Notes under the pieces: generated by a model | Database searches by the model: none | What the model saw: the letters and a program-made list of their open reading frames with translations, nothing else | What the model was told of the DNA's origin: nothing | NCBI GenBank assembly: GCA_022448105.1 | Contig: JAKVAV010000001.1 | Span: 16,231-57,034, forward strand | Direction: 5' to 3' | Length of the DNA stretch: 40,804 nt | From: Flavobacteriales bacterium | Lineage (GTDB): Bacteria > Bacteroidota > Bacteroidia > Flavobacteriales_D > Cryomorphaceae | Shown: positions 18,432 to 25,807 of the stretch, piece after piece | Layout of the letters: each line of letters opens with the position of its first letter | Numbering within the stretch: the stretch's first letter is position 1 | Translations under genes and position numbers: made by a program

Positions 18432-19865
18432 TTAAGCAACAGGCCGATGGCTTTTCTTTTTGAAAAATGACTTTAGTCGATCCATTAATTTGGAATACGT
18501 GTCTCGATCAAATAAAGAAGCATCCTTTGCTGCTTTATAGGTCAAGAACAGTGAAATTGGAAAAAGAATACCCGAACTCAACCACATGCCTTCAACCGGT
18601 GAAAGGACTCCAGTTTCCACCATTTTCTCCCCTGCTATTCCAGAGATATGCCAAACAAGAAAGAAGATAACCGAGAAAATTACGGGTAGCCCTAAACCTC
18701 CCTTTTTTATAATTGCGCCGAGGGGAGCGCCAATGAAGAATAAAAGCAAGCATGCGATCGATAAAGTAAGCTTCCTATGCCACTCAATTTTATGTTTGTT
18801 AATGTACTCTATCCTCCCTTTCATTTCTTCTTTGGTGCGACTCATGTAGTTTTTCGCGTTACGAGTCATATTGATAGCGACATTTACTACGCGTCTCTGC
18901 TCTAATGTGGTTAGGGAGTCAAAAGACGCTGTTCCAGCCACCTCGATACCGGGCATAAGCTCCATGGTATCGTTAAGGGAAACTAGTCTATTCATGTAAT
19001 TCAAGAAATCATTCTTACGCTTGAGTTTTTGGGTTTCTAGAGAATCAACTGTGATCTGCAATTGGCCCATTGAAAGCATCTTCATGTGGTTTTTCCACAG
19101 ATCTTCATCAGTTCTTTGCAGGTCAAAAGCTGATAAGTCAAGTAAGATTAAATCCCTCTCAAATTCGCTAGTGATGTGCGGAACATTCTTTTGTTGACGC
19201 CGATTTCCGGCCTCATCATAACTTACGCCGTCAATTAGCTCGAGAGTCAGGTATCGGCCATTTTCAGATTTAATCATTTTACCCTCTTTGGCTCGAATGA
19301 CGTGCCTATTCCCCGGCTGATCTTCTGTGTGTCGGTAGATGATTAAATCTTTTAGAATATCGGTTTCTTCCTCCTTTTTGTCAACCCGGATAGAGTACCC
19401 ATCCAGTCCGTTGTAAAAGATATTTTCATTGAGGTCTAAAGTGGGTTTTTTCTTTCTTACGTCCCATAGAAGGGATTTGAACTTAAGGGTGGCATACGGC
19501 GAAACGGTATTCGAAAAATAGAAAGCACCCAACGATAGCATCCCTGAGAAGATGATCAGCGGCATCATAATTTTAATGAGGGATAAACCGCTTGATTTCA
19601 TCGCAACTAGCTCATAATGCTCAGCTAGCCCGCCAAATGTCATTATACTGCTCAAAAGAACCGCTAGAGGAAGCGCAAGTGTCACCAGATTTGCTGACGC
19701 ATAAATTAGTAGTTCCGCAATGGTGTACCACTCTAATCCCTTTCCTACGAAGTCATCAATATATGTCCACACAAATTGCATGAGCAGGATGAACATCACA
19801 ATAAAAAAGGTCATGACAAATGGACCTGCATAAGACTTAACAACAAGAATGTGGAGCTTCTTCAT
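18432..19865 (-). CDS. LptF/LptG-family permease (YjgP/YjgQ)
   Basis: A 477-residue inner-membrane protein of the lipopolysaccharide export ABC transporter. Six membrane helices are readable, three on each side of a large periplasmic beta-jellyroll domain (about residues 120-350): the N-terminal block includes VKSYAGPFVMTFFIVMFILL and the C-terminal block SIACLLLFFIGAPLGAIIKK. The latter motif, FxGAPLGAIxRKGG-like, is diagnostic. With LptB it extracts lipid A-core for transport across the periplasm. LptF and LptG cannot be told apart here. I chose the ATG at 19865 (MKKLHILVVKSYAG): the upstream TTG extension would overlap a promoter-like CAAATTTG at 19875-19882, preceded by CTTG 20 bases away, implying a nearly leaderless message. 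It heads a run with the glycosyltransferase and ribBA. Confidence 0.92.
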   Translation of the reverse strand: MKKLHILVVKSYAGPFVMTFFIVMFILLMQFVWTYIDDFVGKGLEWYTIAELLIYASANLVTLALPLAVLLSSIMTFGGLAEHYELVAMKSSGLSLIKIMMPLIIFSGMLSLGAFYFSNTVSPYATLKFKSLLWDVRKKKPTLDLNENIFYNGLDGYSIRVDKKEEETDILKDLIIYRHTEDQPGNRHVIRAKEGKMIKSENGRYLTLELIDGVSYDEAGNRRQQKNVPHITSEFERDLILLDLSAFDLQRTDEDLWKNHMKMLSMGQLQITVDSLETQKLKRKNDFLNYMNRLVSLNDTMELMPGIEVAGTASFDSLTTLEQRRVVNVAINMTRNAKNYMSRTKEEMKGRIEYINKHKIEWHRKLTLSIACLLLFFIGAPLGAIIKKGGLGLPVIFSVIFFLVWHISGIAGEKMVETGVLSPVEGMWLSSGILFPISLFLTYKAAKDASLFDRDTYSKLMDRLKSFFKKKSHRPVA

Positions 19866-19906
19866 TTGACGCGGCAAATTTGACAAAAACCGTGCCTACA
19901 GACAAG

Positions 19907-20293
19907 CTAGGCGCCAAGTACTCTGCGTAAATCTTCTACTTGACTTTCCCAAAGGTCGGCAACATCATCTTCATCGTCCCCATCTTCTGGAAAATCGGTA
20001 ATGAGTAAAGCTACTTCCCGCGTAATGGCATCAATCTTGATCCTCAACTCGAAAAACACGCTTTCCCCTTCATCTTTCTCCCATTGGTACTTTACATACT
20101 GATCTTTAACTTTAGAAAGAACCTTGGCTTTTTCCTGAGAGCCTTCCCAAAAGAATGTCATGGTGTTGTTGCGAATATTAACATCGTCGGCAAACCACTC
20201 GGATAATCCACTTGGGGTGGAAATCATATTGTACAAAATTTTTGGCGACGTCTTCAGAATATACTCTAATTCAACTTTTTGGCGATCAGACAT
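19907..20293 (-). CDS. START-like (SRPBCC) domain protein
   Basis: A 128-residue single-domain protein of the helix-grip superfamily, belonging to the START-like group common in Bacteroidetes. Diagnostic features are the start VELEYILKTSPKILYNMIST, PSGLSEWFADDV (the Trp-Phe-Ala-Asp turn typical of AHSA1/SRPBCC proteins), the strand MTFFWEGSQEKAKV and a C-terminal amphipathic helix ESQVEDLRRVLG. An acidic cluster (EDGDDEDD) sits before that helix. Such domains bind hydrophobic ligands or chaperone partners, but no function is established for this group to my knowledge. It has no signal peptide. Its stop lies 41 bases before the LptF/LptG start, and that gene's promoter box falls in this gap. 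Confidence 0.82.
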   Translation of the reverse strand: MSDRQKVELEYILKTSPKILYNMISTPSGLSEWFADDVNIRNNTMTFFWEGSQEKAKVLSKVKDQYVKYQWEKDEGESVFFELRIKIDAITREVALLITDFPEDGDDEDDVADLWESQVEDLRRVLGA

Positions 20294-20399
20294 GAATCAA
20301 TGTGTGACAGGGTTTCAGAACCGCCAATATATGAATTATAATATCTTCTTTGCTTCAAATCTCTTGACCGATATTTTTTTGAATGAAATCCTGTAGACC

Positions 20400-20430
20400 T
20401 TTGTTGCATTTCATCAAAATCCTATATTTG
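20400..20430 (+). promoter_or_regulatory. Promoter of the tRNA-Met gene
   Basis: TTTG at 20400-20403, exactly 19 bases, then TATATTTG at 20423-20430. This is an ideal Bacteroidetes housekeeping promoter. Transcription would start near 20437, about ten bases before the mature tRNA. Confidence 0.75.
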
Positions 20431-20447
20431 CGCCCGCATTTTTACAT

Positions 20448-20524
20448 GGCGAGATAGCTCAGTTGGTTAGAGCGCACGACTCATAATCGTGAGGTCCCGA
20501 GTTCAAATCTCGGTCTCGCTACCA
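20448..20524 (+). tRNA. tRNA-Met (anticodon CAT)
   Basis: A 77-base cloverleaf with an encoded 3' CCA. The acceptor stem GGCGAGA pairs with TCTCGCT, with a G-U pair at position 1-72. The D-arm contains AGCTCAGTTGGTTAGAGC. The anticodon stem CACGA/TCGTG encloses the loop CTCATAA, with CAT at 20482-20484. The T-arm contains GTTCAAATC. The initiator hallmarks (1-72 mismatch and three G-C pairs at the base of the anticodon stem) are absent, so this is elongator tRNA-Met. A lysidine-modified tRNA-Ile(CAT) is the alternative; the G-C and A-T pairs at 4-69 and 5-68 argue mildly against it. Confidence 0.95.
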
Positions 20525-20525
20525 G

Positions 20526-20555
20526 AAAAGAGAGGTTCACACCTCTCTTTTTTTA
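20526..20555 (+). terminator. Rho-independent terminator of the tRNA gene
   Basis: A perfect 11-base-pair hairpin, AAAAGAGAGGT (20526-20536), four-base loop, ACCTCTCTTTT (20541-20551), running straight into a T-tract that ends at 20554. It starts two bases after the tRNA CCA. Confidence 0.9.
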
Positions 20556-20583
20556 TTCCCATATTTGAAGTATCGCTTTTGAA

Positions 20584-21906
20584 GTGAAGTTTGCTATCGT
20601 AGATATAGAGACTACCGGTCTGTTCCATCAAGGACACGGCATTACCGAGGTTGCGGTAGTCGGGTTGGAGGATGGCAAAATCGAGATGCTCTTTCAGCAG
20701 CTCTTCAATCCAGGAAGGGACATCCCAATTTCCGTCGAAGCAATTACTGGAATCTCCCGAGAGCTCATTGCAGATAAGGGACACATTTCCGATGCATTAG
20801 ACGAATTGACTGCTGTCTTGGAAGACCGAATATTTGTAGCTCATAATGCGAATTTTGACTATCAGTTTCTAAAGGCTGTTTTCGAAAAAGAGAAATACCC
20901 ATTTAAGCGCAAAAGACTTTGCACACTGCGCTATGCGCGAAAAATGTATCCAGAGCTGAAATCTCACCGGCTTGATGTGCTATGCGATTTTCTAGGAATA
21001 CAGAATGTCGCCAAACACAGGGCTTTTGGGGATGCAATGGCCACCGCACGTCTGCTTTTGCATCTCATGAGCAAGGATGAGGAATTTCTCACTCTGAAGA
21101 AACTTTTGGGAAGATCAGAGCATCACATTGTTCTCCCGTCGAATTTGGATGAGCGCGATGTGATTGATTTACCGGAAAGACCTGGAGTCTATTACATGTT
21201 TGGACTTGAAACGAAACCGCTCTATATTGGTAAAGCAAAATCCCTAAAGAAGAGAGTGTTGAGCCATTTTACCGCTTCTGGATCTTCTAGACGAAAGCAG
21301 CTTTTTCAGAGGTTGGTACACCGCGTCGAGTTCAAAGAAACAAGTAGCGAGTACCATGCACTGCTTCTTGAAGATGCGGAGATCAAGAAGTATTGGCCTA
21401 AGCTCAATCGAGCTCAAAAAGAGAAGAATCAAGCCATAGCTGTAGTGCCGTACGAAGATCGCACTGGTGCAAAAAGACTTGCTATGGTTCGTCAACCTCA
21501 AGCTGAGGTTGACGTGTTGAGTTGGTTCAATTCGCTTCACTCAGCTAAAAACTGGCTTTGTCGTTGCTGCTTAGAGTACGGTATTGACCCAGCAAGGGCA
21601 GGATTACCCGCATTTGAAGAAATTCCAAATTACGATAGACAAGAAGAGGCTGAGGCTCTAGAGTCCTTTATTCAAAAGTGTTTTAGCGAAAAGAAAAAGT
21701 CATACGTCCTGCTGGAGCAGACCAGCAGAAGATTTGCGCTAGTCACAGAAGGCCGGTATAGAGGTTTTGGTGAGATGAAGGAGAAGGATTTGACAGAGCT
21801 TGAAGAATTTGAGAAAGCAATGCGCCCAGCTCGAGATAGTCCTGTTGCTCGGGCAGTAGTTCGCACTATGCTTGCCGACGAAAAAATTAAAAAAATAGAT
21901 CTCTAA
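20584..21906 (+). CDS. DnaQ-type exonuclease fused to a GIY-YIG (UvrC/Cho-like) nuclease
   Basis: A 440-residue two-domain nuclease. Residues 1-165 are a DEDDh 3'-5' exonuclease: FAIVDIETTGL (Asp7, Glu9), FVAHNANFDYQFL and HRAFGDAMATARL carry the expected acidic residues and His. Residues about 195-280 are a GIY-YIG domain, with GVYYMFG, PLYIGKAKSLKKRVLSHF and a downstream conserved Glu in HALLLEDAEIKKYWPKLN. This layout is found in several bacterial lineages and suggests nicking plus end-trimming during repair. The C-terminal 160 residues match nothing I can name. The start is a GTG at 20584, because a CATATTTG box lies at 20560-20567 just after the tRNA terminator, giving a leader of about ten bases. 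The stop overlaps the next ATG (TAATG). Confidence 0.88.
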   Translation: MKFAIVDIETTGLFHQGHGITEVAVVGLEDGKIEMLFQQLFNPGRDIPISVEAITGISRELIADKGHISDALDELTAVLEDRIFVAHNANFDYQFLKAVFEKEKYPFKRKRLCTLRYARKMYPELKSHRLDVLCDFLGIQNVAKHRAFGDAMATARLLLHLMSKDEEFLTLKKLLGRSEHHIVLPSNLDERDVIDLPERPGVYYMFGLETKPLYIGKAKSLKKRVLSHFTASGSSRRKQLFQRLVHRVEFKETSSEYHALLLEDAEIKKYWPKLNRAQKEKNQAIAVVPYEDRTGAKRLAMVRQPQAEVDVLSWFNSLHSAKNWLCRCCLEYGIDPARAGLPAFEEIPNYDRQEEAEALESFIQKCFSEKKKSYVLLEQTSRRFALVTEGRYRGFGEMKEKDLTELEEFEKAMRPARDSPVARAVVRTMLADEKIKKIDL

Positions 21907-22331
21907 TGAAGCTTAAAATTCTCAGTTTATCATTCCTTATCGCACTTAGCGCCTGCTATCCAACGAGTGGTGCGGAAGAAGAGATTGCCAAAGTATTAAT
22001 GAAACAACAATCCTCATGGAATCAAGGGGATATACCTGGTTTTATGAATCATTACTTCAATGATAAAAAACTTACTTTTGCCAGCGCAAGCGGACTTACT
22101 AGAGGGCATCAAAAGGTGCTAGAACGCTATCTGAAGAACTATGATTCTCCTGAAAAAATGGGAGAGCTGACTTTTAATATGTTGGACTTTCGTGAATTAT
22201 CGGATGATTCTGCATTCGTGATTGGCGAATGGGCGCTAAAGCGCGAGGGTGACAATCCTTCAGGCTATTTCACGTTGGTTTGGAAGAAGATAAATGGTGA
22301 ATGGAAAATCATTCATGACCATACAAGCTAA
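21906..22331 (+). CDS. NTF2-like (DUF4440/SnoaL-type) lipoprotein
   Basis: A 141-residue protein with a lipoprotein signal peptide (SLSFLIALSAC, Cys17) and an NTF2-like cone fold. The first helix contains VLMKQQSSWNQGDIPGFMNH, the standard opening of DUF4440 proteins (catalytically silent or ligand-binding). The end FTLVWKKINGEWKIIHDHTS is the typical closing strands of the family. These domains bind small molecules or act as accessory subunits; no specific ligand is apparent. The ATG overlaps the stop of the nuclease gene by one base and the rhomboid ATG follows immediately after this gene's stop, so the three are very probably co-transcribed and translationally coupled. Confidence 0.85.
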   Translation: MKLKILSLSFLIALSACYPTSGAEEEIAKVLMKQQSSWNQGDIPGFMNHYFNDKKLTFASASGLTRGHQKVLERYLKNYDSPEKMGELTFNMLDFRELSDDSAFVIGEWALKREGDNPSGYFTLVWKKINGEWKIIHDHTS

Positions 22332-23003
22332 ATGGAACTCTCTTTAAACACAATAATTGTCGGGATAAACGTGCTAGTTTCTCTGGCTGCATTCAATAAT
22401 CGGGGATTACGGTCGAGATTGATGTATAATCCCTATCAGGTTAAGCACAGGAAACAGTATTACCGCGTAGTGACACATGCATTTATTCATGCTGATTTTA
22501 TGCATCTCTTCTTTAATATGTATGTGTTGTGGAGCTTTGGAGGGCTTATTGAATCCATTTTCACTGAGAAAGAAGTTTTTGATTATCTCTTTCCTGAGCT
22601 AGAATTCTGGGGTAAATCAACGGGTTACCTCAATTTCGTGCTGCTTTATTTCGGTGGGGTGATATTTGCCACTCTCCCTTCCATGAGAAAACACGGAGAT
22701 AATCCTGGATACAATTCTCTAGGTGCATCAGGTGCCGTTTCTTCTATCGTTCTAGCGGCTATTCTACTCATGCCAACAATGGATATTTACATTTTCTTCA
22801 TTCCGATAGGTATTCCAGCGTTTATCGTTGGAGCAGCCTACCTGGCCTATGAGTACTACATGAGTCGCTATGCGCAGACGCGAATTGCGCACGATGCGCA
22901 CTATGTGGGTGCCATCTTTGGATTAGTCTTTCTGCTAATTCTCAAGCCCTATTTCGGACTAAGATTTCTTGAATTGATAGGTTCCTTCGTTGGTCTAGCC
23001 TAA
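22332..23003 (+). CDS. Rhomboid-family intramembrane serine protease
   Basis: A 223-residue polytopic protease. Six hydrophobic segments are readable. The conserved HxxxN pair is in ADFMHLFFNMYVLW, the catalytic serine is Ser133 in SLGASGAVSS and the catalytic histidine is His190 in AHDAHYVGAIFG. All active-site residues are present, so it should be active, cutting helices of membrane proteins within the bilayer. An unusual stretch between helices 2 and 3 (about 75-98, EKEVFDYLFPELEFWGKSTG) is longer than in the minimal GlpG core. It directly abuts the NTF2-like lipoprotein gene. Its stop codon supplies the first bases of the promoter box of the next gene. Confidence 0.93.
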   Translation: MELSLNTIIVGINVLVSLAAFNNRGLRSRLMYNPYQVKHRKQYYRVVTHAFIHADFMHLFFNMYVLWSFGGLIESIFTEKEVFDYLFPELEFWGKSTGYLNFVLLYFGGVIFATLPSMRKHGDNPGYNSLGASGAVSSIVLAAILLMPTMDIYIFFIPIGIPAFIVGAAYLAYEYYMSRYAQTRIAHDAHYVGAIFGLVFLLILKPYFGLRFLELIGSFVGLA

Positions 23004-23008
23004 CTTTG
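23001..23008 (+). promoter_or_regulatory. Putative -7 promoter box of the PabC-like gene
   Basis: TAACTTTG matches TAnnTTTG fully. The first three bases are the rhomboid stop codon. The leader to the ATG at 23025 would be about ten bases. No -33 TTTG at the right spacing. Confidence 0.4.
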
Positions 23009-23024
23009 CCTTGTCTTTTAAAAA

Positions 23025-23891
23025 ATGAATAGCATTCAGAAGAAATACATGATCAATGGTCTCCTCAGTGATGGAGCGGAGAGCGATTTCCTCAGTCGGA
23101 ATCGCGCTTTTAAATTGGGTGATGGTTTTTTCGAAACGATTAGAATAGTAGACGGAAGAATTCCTTTCTGGGATGCACATTTCAAAAGAATCCAGTCTAC
23201 TTGCGGGGCTTTACGCCTTGAGTTGACTCCAGTATTTGAATCGGAGTTTTTCAAAAAATCATTGCTCCAGCTCATTTACGACCGAGGTATAGATCAAGGA
23301 GGACGGCTAAGAATTACGGTGTTTCGAGAAGGCGGCGGCGCCTATACTCCCGAAACGAATAGGGCAGGCTACATTGCCGAGGTGATTCCTTACTTTCCCA
23401 ATCACTTCACTATCCAAGATCGGGGTGCTGCCCTCGGAACTTTTACCGATATGACCATCATCCCAAATAGGCTCTCGGCATTTAAGATGATGGGAAACCA
23501 CGTTTCCCTCCAAGCAGCAGTTTGGGCCAAAGGAGAAAATTATTCGGAAGCATTGTTGCTCAACAATAAAGGAAGACTTGCGGAGACGACCTCTGGGAAT
23601 ATTTTTACCGTCAAAGGAGGAAAAGTGAGAACACCAGCCCTTAAAGAGGGCGGAGTGGCCGGAGTAATGCGCATGAAGGTCATCAACCTTTGTCTCCAAG
23701 AAGGAATTCCCGTTTACGAATCAGACATGGACGAAACCGATATTCTTTCTGCCGAAGAAGTGTTTTTCACGAACGCCATCGTTGGAATTCAATGGGTAGG
23801 AAGCTTTAGGCACAAACGTTTCTATCACAAAGTGAGTGATCATCTTGTAGACGCTCTTTGCAAATTGGTTAAAGAAGAGGTAGTTGCTTAA
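23025..23891 (+). CDS. Class IV aminotransferase, probably 4-amino-4-deoxychorismate lyase
   Basis: A 288-residue pyridoxal-phosphate enzyme of fold type IV. The start of the domain is NRAFKLGDGFFETIR, the Schiff-base lysine is Lys154 in SAFKMMGNH, and the phosphate-binding loop is GRLAETTSGNIF (Glu187). The segment EEVFFTNAIVGIQWV near the C-terminus resembles PabC-type enzymes rather than branched-chain or D-amino-acid aminotransferases, which suggests formation of p-aminobenzoate for folate; folP lies 11 kb downstream. The assignment within class IV is tentative because these enzymes are hard to tell apart by eye, but a true branched-chain aminotransferase is encoded separately at 33261. 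Its stop shares TTAA with the convergent yqgE stop. Confidence 0.8.
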   Translation: MNSIQKKYMINGLLSDGAESDFLSRNRAFKLGDGFFETIRIVDGRIPFWDAHFKRIQSTCGALRLELTPVFESEFFKKSLLQLIYDRGIDQGGRLRITVFREGGGAYTPETNRAGYIAEVIPYFPNHFTIQDRGAALGTFTDMTIIPNRLSAFKMMGNHVSLQAAVWAKGENYSEALLLNNKGRLAETTSGNIFTVKGGKVRTPALKEGGVAGVMRMKVINLCLQEGIPVYESDMDETDILSAEEVFFTNAIVGIQWVGSFRHKRFYHKVSDHLVDALCKLVKEEVVA

Positions 23892-24460
23892 TTCAAGCTC
23901 GGATCAGAAGGAAAATTGGCCAATGCAGTAAACTGCCCGCCCATTTCTCGAAAAGCTTGAGACCATAGATCGTCCCTGGAAGTGTCCATCAAATTTAGAT
24001 CTCCAACTTCGCTAACATACCAGCTCTCAAAAGATATCTCTTCCATGAGTTGTCCTTCGCCCCAACCGCTGTAACCCACGAAAAATCGAACAGAATTCTC
24101 GTCAATTGTTTTGCTCGCCAAGAGTGATCTTAAAATCTCGTAGTCACCACCAACAAAAATGCCATCGGCTATCTCAGCGCTTCCTGGTAACCTGTCGCCA
24201 AGTGTGTGAAGAAAGTATAATTGGTTATTCTCCACTGGCCCACCAATGCTCACTCGATTTGAAATTTCCGGAACTCCTTCTAAGACTTCTGTCAAATCCA
24301 TTTCTACAAACTTATTGAGGATGAATCCAAACGAGCCTTCGTCGTTGTGTTCGCATAGCAAAATTACACAACGACTGAAGTAATCGTCCCCCATAAAAGG
24401 ATCCGAGATCAAGAGTTTTCCCTTTGCTGGTAGTTCTGTATTTTCAGGTTTAAAATCCAA
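23888..24460 (-). CDS. YqgE/AlgH family protein
   Basis: A 190-residue member of the UPF0301 family (YqgE, AlgH). Characteristic segments are GKLLISDPFMGDDYFSRCVI at the N-terminus, GSFGFILNK, SIGGPVENNQLYFLHT and FFVGYSGWGEGQL. The length is normal. The molecular function of this family is not firmly established; AlgH was first noted as a regulator of alginate genes in Pseudomonas. It begins 6 bases after the stop of miaE and is surely in the same transcript. Its 3' end overlaps that of the PabC-like gene by 4 bases. Confidence 0.93.
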   Translation of the reverse strand: MDFKPENTELPAKGKLLISDPFMGDDYFSRCVILLCEHNDEGSFGFILNKFVEMDLTEVLEGVPEISNRVSIGGPVENNQLYFLHTLGDRLPGSAEIADGIFVGGDYEILRSLLASKTIDENSVRFFVGYSGWGEGQLMEEISFESWYVSEVGDLNLMDTSRDDLWSQAFREMGGQFTALANFPSDPSLN

Positions 24461-24466
24461 TCTATC

Positions 24467-25051
24467 TCAGTGTAAAGCTGCTCTCCAGGGAGTTGACTCA
24501 CAAATCTTACCTTCTTCTCTATTGAGGTATTCAAGGCGTTCGTAAACTTCTTCTTCTGGCCAATAGTTCAAAGCAAACTTAACAAAAATGTGTCCGTGCT
24601 TTGCCTCAGATGTCCAAAGCCTTTTATAAAACTGCTTAATCTCTGCGTCTTGAGCTGCTTCAGCCACTAGACGGAATCTTTCGGCACCTCGACACTCTAT
24701 AATTGAGGCGAGCAACATCCTGTCCATTAGCCTTTCCTGTACTGATGACCGGCATAGTTTTATCAGTCTGTCGATATAAGTATCCTTTGGCATTCGATCC
24801 GGAAGTCTCACTCCCCGCTTTTCCATCAATTGGTAAACAGCCTGAAAATGTTCGAGCTCCTCCAAGGCCGTGTCGATAAGTTCTGGAATAATCTCTACCT
24901 TATCAGGACATTTTGCTACGAAACTCATCGCCATAGATGAGGCCTTACGCTCGCAATCAGCGTGATCTTGCAAGAAACTGTCAAAGTCCTCTAAAACTTG
25001 ATTGGCCCATTCTGGCGGAGTTGAATATTCTAAGTCGAGTGAAAGCTTCAC
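24467..25051 (-). CDS. miaE: tRNA-(ms2io6A)-hydroxylase MiaE
   Basis: A 194-residue di-iron monooxygenase of the ferritin-like fold that hydroxylates the isopentenyl group of modified A37 in tRNAs reading UNN codons. The four-helix bundle and iron ligands are visible: the first Glu lies in HADCERKAS, EELEHF supplies Glu and His (Glu65, His68), and SIIECRGAERF and TSEAKHGHIF supply the second set. The N-terminal WANQVLEDFDSFLQDHA is typical of the family. I chose the GTG at 25051 (MKLSLDLEYSTPPEW) over an ATG at 25084, because the ATG is upstream of a perfect -7 box at 25068-25075. It leads the miaE-yqgE pair and is divergent from pdxH, sharing a 98-base region. Confidence 0.92.
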   Translation of the reverse strand: MKLSLDLEYSTPPEWANQVLEDFDSFLQDHADCERKASSMAMSFVAKCPDKVEIIPELIDTALEELEHFQAVYQLMEKRGVRLPDRMPKDTYIDRLIKLCRSSVQERLMDRMLLASIIECRGAERFRLVAEAAQDAEIKQFYKRLWTSEAKHGHIFVKFALNYWPEEEVYERLEYLNREEGKICESTPWRAALH

Positions 25052-25067
25052 GTATTTTGAATTTAGG

Positions 25068-25075
25068 CAAAAATA
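25068..25075 (-). promoter_or_regulatory. -7 promoter box of miaE, deciding its start
   Basis: The minus strand reads TATTTTTG, a full match to TAnnTTTG. Transcription near 25061 would leave the GTG at 25051 as the first start and exclude the ATG at 25084. Confidence 0.5.
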
Positions 25076-25099
25076 ATATTTCACAAAGAGAGTTAGACC

Positions 25100-25130
25100 T
25101 TTGGGAGAGGGCTTCCGCTTTGTATTTTTA
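25100..25130 (+). promoter_or_regulatory. Promoter of pdxH
   Basis: TTTG at 25100-25103, 19 bases, then TATTTTTA at 25123-25130 (seven of eight consensus bases). The leader to the ATG at 25150 would be about 13 bases. Confidence 0.55.
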
Positions 25131-25149
25131 CACCCCGAATAATTAGCTC

Positions 25150-25806
25150 ATGAAGAAGGACATTCGATCATTTGTACAACAAGATCGTCGTGATTTTAAG
25201 AACAAAGACATTTCTAAAGAATCGATGGCTGAGAATCCATTTGATCAGTTTGAGGAATGGTTTGATGAAGCTCTCCAAGCGGAGATTCAGGAACCGTATG
25301 CGTTTACTTTGGCTACTGCTTCGGCGAAAGGTGTACCAAATGCGAGAGTCGTTTATATGAGAGATCTCTCAAAAGAAGGGTTCGCCTTTTTTACGAACTA
25401 CAATAGCGACAAAGGCACAGACCTATCCGAGAACCCCAATTGTACTGCTAATTTCTTTTGGATGGAGCTGGATCGACAAGTAAAGTTTTCAGGAACAGCA
25501 GAGAAACTTACTCCAGAAGCCTCTGATGCCTACTTCAATTCGCGACCTAGAGGCAGTCAAATCGGTGCTTGGAGCAGCGATCAAAGCTCAGTGCTCAAAG
25601 ATCGTCAGGAGCTTTTGAGCAAACTGGAAAAATTGAAGGGAGAATTTGAAGGAAAGGAAGTTCCTAGACCACAGCATTGGGGCGGTTACATCATACGACC
25701 AACTCGAATTGAATTTTGGCAGGGACGGGAAAACCGACTTCACGATCGTATTTTATATAGCCTTTCCGAAGCAGGAGAGTGGCAGAAAGATCGATTATCT
25801 CCGTGA
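25150..25806 (+). CDS. pdxH: Pyridoxamine 5'-phosphate oxidase
   Basis: A 218-residue FMN-dependent oxidase that makes pyridoxal 5'-phosphate, the cofactor of the two aminotransferases in this window. The family's landmarks are all present: NPFDQFEEWFDEAL at the start, the FMN-binding PNARVVYMRDLSKEGFAFFT and NYNSDKGTDL, FFWMELDRQVKFSG, the SRPRGSQIGAWSSDQS signature and the C-terminal substrate-binding IEFWQGRENRLHDRILY. The length is normal for the family. A good promoter lies directly upstream. The glycosyltransferase gene begins one base after its stop, so the two are probably translated from one message. Confidence 0.97.
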   Translation: MKKDIRSFVQQDRRDFKNKDISKESMAENPFDQFEEWFDEALQAEIQEPYAFTLATASAKGVPNARVVYMRDLSKEGFAFFTNYNSDKGTDLSENPNCTANFFWMELDRQVKFSGTAEKLTPEASDAYFNSRPRGSQIGAWSSDQSSVLKDRQELLSKLEKLKGEFEGKEVPRPQHWGGYIIRPTRIEFWQGRENRLHDRILYSLSEAGEWQKDRLSP

Positions 25807-25807
25807 T

